Position numbers and translations under genes: made by a program. Under the pieces are notes generated by a model that ran no database searches, was not told where the DNA came from, and saw only the letters and a program-made list of their open reading frames with translations. Shown piece by piece: positions 12,637 through 14,005 of a DNA stretch of 14,005 bases (within the stretch, counting starts at the first letter, position 1; each line of letters starts with the position of its first letter). The DNA lies in NCBI GenBank assembly GCA_035942035.1, contig DASZDK010000064.1, positions 1 through 14,005 on the forward strand. Direction: 5' to 3'. This DNA comes from JAHWJR01 sp035942035 (GTDB lineage Bacteria > Actinomycetota > Acidimicrobiia > Acidimicrobiales > CADCSY01).

Positions 12637-13319
12637 CAGCGGCCCCCCCGTGCCGGGGCAAGGGCCCGCGGCCTGGCGGGCTCGAGCGCCTGGCGGGCAC
12701 CTCCGTTGCTGGCGGTCGAGCCGTCGCTGCCGCTCCCGGCGCTGCGGATCAGTCGTCCGCCGCCGAAGCCGATCAGCGCGGCGCCGAGCAAAAAGGCGCC
12801 GGGCCGCCGACGCGCGAGGTCCTGCACCTCTTCGAGCAGGCCGTCGACGCCGCGCATCTCGATGGCCTCGCCGACGTCGTGGAGCTTGTCGGACCACTGC
12901 TGGGCGTACTGGGCCATGGTCCCGGCGTCCTCCGGGCGACCGTCCACCAGTGCCTGCGCCTCGTCACCCCAGCGGTGCAGGGCCTGGGCCAGCGCCTGGG
13001 TCTGGGTCTCGGCCTGCTCCTGCACCTGCTGGCGGGTCTCTTCGTAGAGGTCGCGCCCGTGCATGGTCACTTCCTGGGTGATCTGTGCCGCCTGCTGGCG
13101 GGCGCTGCCGGCCACCTCTCGGGCATGGTCACTAGCCTCGCCGGCAACCTGCTGGCTGTGCTCCACCGCGGCGGACTTCACCTGCTGGCCCTGTTCTTGG
13201 GCCGTGGCGGCAGCTGCCTCGCCCCGCTTACGGCCTCCTCCGTTGCTCTGCTGTCTGGTCCTTGCCCGGGTGGCCCCCTCGGGGGACGCCTGCTGGGCTC
13301 CGTTTCGGACGATCGGCAC
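12636..13319 (-). CDS. Ala/Gln-rich coiled-coil protein with one membrane helix
   Basis: This 227-residue protein is the first gene of the minus-strand operon. The N-terminus is basic and Gly-rich. Residues about 33-110 form a long Gln/Ala-rich amphipathic helix (AATAQEQGQQVKSAAVEHSQ, then EETRQQVQEQAETQTQALAQ), resembling apolipoprotein- or YtxH-like helices. A hydrophobic helix follows (PGAFLLGAALIGFGGGRLIR, about 173-192) and a low-complexity C-terminus. I do not recognise a named family. The GTG start at 13319 has a GAGGAGG six bases upstream. It probably sits on or in the membrane and helps shape the cell envelope with the two downstream proteins, but that is inference from layout. Confidence 0.78.
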   Translation of the reverse strand: MPIVRNGAQQASPEGATRARTRQQSNGGGRKRGEAAAATAQEQGQQVKSAAVEHSQQVAGEASDHAREVAGSARQQAAQITQEVTMHGRDLYEETRQQVQEQAETQTQALAQALHRWGDEAQALVDGRPEDAGTMAQYAQQWSDKLHDVGEAIEMRGVDGLLEEVQDLARRRPGAFLLGAALIGFGGGRLIRSAGSGSDGSTASNGGARQALEPARPRALAPARGGR

Positions 13320-13413
13320 CGGTCACCTCCTCGTAGTCGCTCCCGGCCGGTATGGCGCGGGGACCAACGACGCCTACCCGCGCGCCGGGCGCCGGACACA
13401 TGACCGGCGCCGG

Positions 13414-13419
13414 TAGGGT
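13414..13419 (+). promoter_or_regulatory. -10 box TAGGGT of tRNA-Thr
   Basis: GCCGGTAGGGT (13409-13419) lies 10 bases before the mature tRNA 5' end and matches the box seen in the helicase/STAS region. A start near 13426 would leave a very short 5' leader. No clear -35 is present. Confidence 0.45.
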
Positions 13420-13429
13420 CGTCACGCCC

Positions 13430-13502
13430 GCCGGGTTAGCTCAGCTGGTAGAGCGCTTCTCTTGTAAAGAAGAGGTCGTCGGTTCGAATCCGACACTCGG
13501 CT
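13430..13502 (+). tRNA. tRNA-Thr(TGT)
   Basis: A complete 73-base cloverleaf is visible. The acceptor stem is GCCGGGT/ACTCGGC with one G-T pair. The D arm is GCTC...GAGC with AGCTGGTA loop. The anticodon stem CTTCT/AGAAG encloses loop CTTGTAA, giving anticodon TGT (reads ACA, threonine). The T arm is GTCGG-TTCGAAT-CCGAC. The discriminator base is T. The 3' CCA is not encoded (TCTG follows). The integrase remnant 75 bases downstream points back to it. Confidence 0.97.
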
Positions 13503-13560
13503 CTGCTCCGTGGCCGGTCAGAGCATATGTACGGCCCTCCGGGGACCCCTCGCCACCTGG
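13470..13560. other. Presumed attachment-site region (3' half of tRNA-Thr and flank)
   Basis: Integrases pointing at a tRNA usually recombine in its anticodon-to-3' segment, here about 13455-13502. The 58 bases after the tRNA hold only an imperfect TGCTC/GAGCA pairing (about 13503-13524). The matching distal repeat would be outside the window, so no att core can be defined. Confidence 0.35.
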
Positions 13561-13582
13561 GCTTGTCATCCGCTTGTCATCC
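13561..13582. repeat. Perfect 11-bp tandem repeat at integrase 3' end
   Basis: GCTTGTCATCC occurs twice back to back (13561-13571, 13572-13582). The second copy contains the integrase stop codon. Between a tRNA and its integrase, short direct repeats often serve as arm-type integrase or excisionase binding sites. Confidence 0.7.
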
Positions 13583-14005
13583 TCCGGCCTGCGCTGCGAT
13601 GCCCCACACCAGCCCGCCGATACGCACGGCGGCATCCGCCTGCATGCCCGGGATGACGTGGGCGTACACGTCGTAGGTGATCTGGATGCTTGCGTGCCCC
13701 AGTCGCTCCGACACCACCTTGACCGGGACGCCATCGGCCAGGGCCAGCGTCGCCCCGGTGTGGCGCAGATCGTGAAACCGGATGGCCGGCACTCCCGCCT
13801 GGCGCACCAGCCGGCGGTACTCGGTGGCCAGCGTCTGCGGGTGCAGCGGCTCGCCGTCCTCCCGAGTGAACAGGTAGCCCGAGGCGGTCCAGGCGTCGCC
13901 CCAGGCCAGCCGCTCGGTGTTCTGTACGGCCTTCCACCGCCGCAGAGCCGCCACCGTCGCCGGGTCGATTTGGACGGTGCGAGCCCGGCCGCTCTTGGGG
14001 ACGCC
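13577..14005 (-). CDS. Tyrosine recombinase (integrase), C-terminal part
   Basis: The frame is open from the right window edge to a TGA at 13579-13577, so only the last 142 residues are seen. It begins GVPKSGRARTVQIDP, the strand typical just before the second half of the catalytic domain. It then has LFTREDGEPLHP, the catalytic HDLRHTGATLAL (His-x-x-Arg), LGHASIQITYDVYAHV with the third catalytic His and the nucleophile Tyr (in DVYAHV), and a short C-terminal tail. It belongs to the phage/ICE-type integrases that recombine at tRNA genes. It lies tail to tail with tRNA-Thr. The first catalytic Arg and the N-terminal DNA-binding domain lie outside the window, so intactness of the element cannot be judged. 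Confidence 0.93.
   Translation of the reverse strand, partial: GVPKSGRARTVQIDPATVAALRRWKAVQNTERLAWGDAWTASGYLFTREDGEPLHPQTLATEYRRLVRQAGVPAIRFHDLRHTGATLALADGVPVKVVSERLGHASIQITYDVYAHVIPGMQADAAVRIGGLVWGIAAQAGG

Noticed and set aside
11486..12700. A 404-residue reading of the DUF3618 gene from 12700
   Set aside because: The extra N-terminus is an out-of-frame shadow of the holin-X gene; ATG 12256 has a strong Shine-Dalgarno and begins the DUF3618 pattern.
13441..13734. Minus-strand frame ending in SVGFEPTTSSLQEKRSTS
   Set aside because: The C-terminal peptide is just the antisense reading of tRNA-Thr, a well-known source of false proteins; the rest overlaps the integrase in another frame.
1..14005. 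CRISPR array, insertion sequence or toxin-antitoxin pair
   Set aside because: I see no regularly spaced repeats, no transposase, and no paired small genes of known toxin families.

Overview
The window looks like chromosomal DNA of a very GC-rich actinobacterium, probably of the class Acidimicrobiia or a near relative. That placement is an inference. It rests on the GC content, the frequent GTG/TTG starts, Thr-rich linkers in secreted proteins, a class E type sortase, holin-X and DUF3618 envelope proteins, and an actinobacterial 'helicase/secretion neighborhood' in which a Tad (Flp) pilus operon sits beside a large DEAD/DEAH-type helicase.

Layout. Positions 2-592 hold the 3' end of a secreted FG-GAP/VCBS-like repeat protein. 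It is followed closely by a sugar-1-phosphate transferase that would prime exopolysaccharide or glycan synthesis (613-1347). A 319-base gene-free stretch (1348-1666) is rich in hairpins and has weak resemblance to a c-di-GMP-I riboswitch. It ends at a 24-residue, apparently leaderless micro-gene (1667-1741) with its own terminator-like hairpin. Positions 1880-6110 are one tightly packed Tad operon: CpaE/TadZ-like ATPase, TadA ATPase, TadB, TadC, a DUF4244/Flp-like prepilin and a TadE-like pseudopilin. No prepilin peptidase gene is in the window. After a structured intergenic region (6111-6399) come a sortase and, overlapping it by four bases (ATGA), a signal-peptide/Fn3/transmembrane protein (6400-8126). 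A 753-residue MrfA/YprA-type helicase with a four-cysteine C-terminus lies convergently on the minus strand (8128-10389).

Positions 10390-10492 form a divergent promoter region with a perfect 11-bp inverted repeat. It serves the helicase on one side and, on the other, a STAS-domain anti-sigma-factor antagonist (10493-10837) followed by an unrecognised 177-residue protein (10899-11432). A strong hairpin (11423-11465) separates these from a minus-strand operon of three membrane or coiled-coil envelope proteins (13319 down to 11486), whose genes overlap by 1 and 25 bases. The right end has tRNA-Thr(TGT) (13430-13502) and, facing it, the 3' part of a tyrosine recombinase (13577 to the window edge). 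This is the usual arrangement at the end of a tRNA-integrated mobile element.

How the genes fit together. The left two thirds are about the cell surface: repeat protein, glycan priming, pilus assembly, sortase and a membrane-anchored Fn3 protein. The best leads are (1) a C6 tract at 6370-6375 that, with one more C, would join a well-placed ATG to the sortase frame; (2) the inverted and direct copies of a GCCGGTAGCG box at 10392-10468, part of a recurring TAGSGT promoter element; (3) the sortase/Fn3 pair placed inside the Tad-helicase neighborhood; and (4) the tRNA-Thr/integrase junction with a perfect 11-bp tandem repeat.
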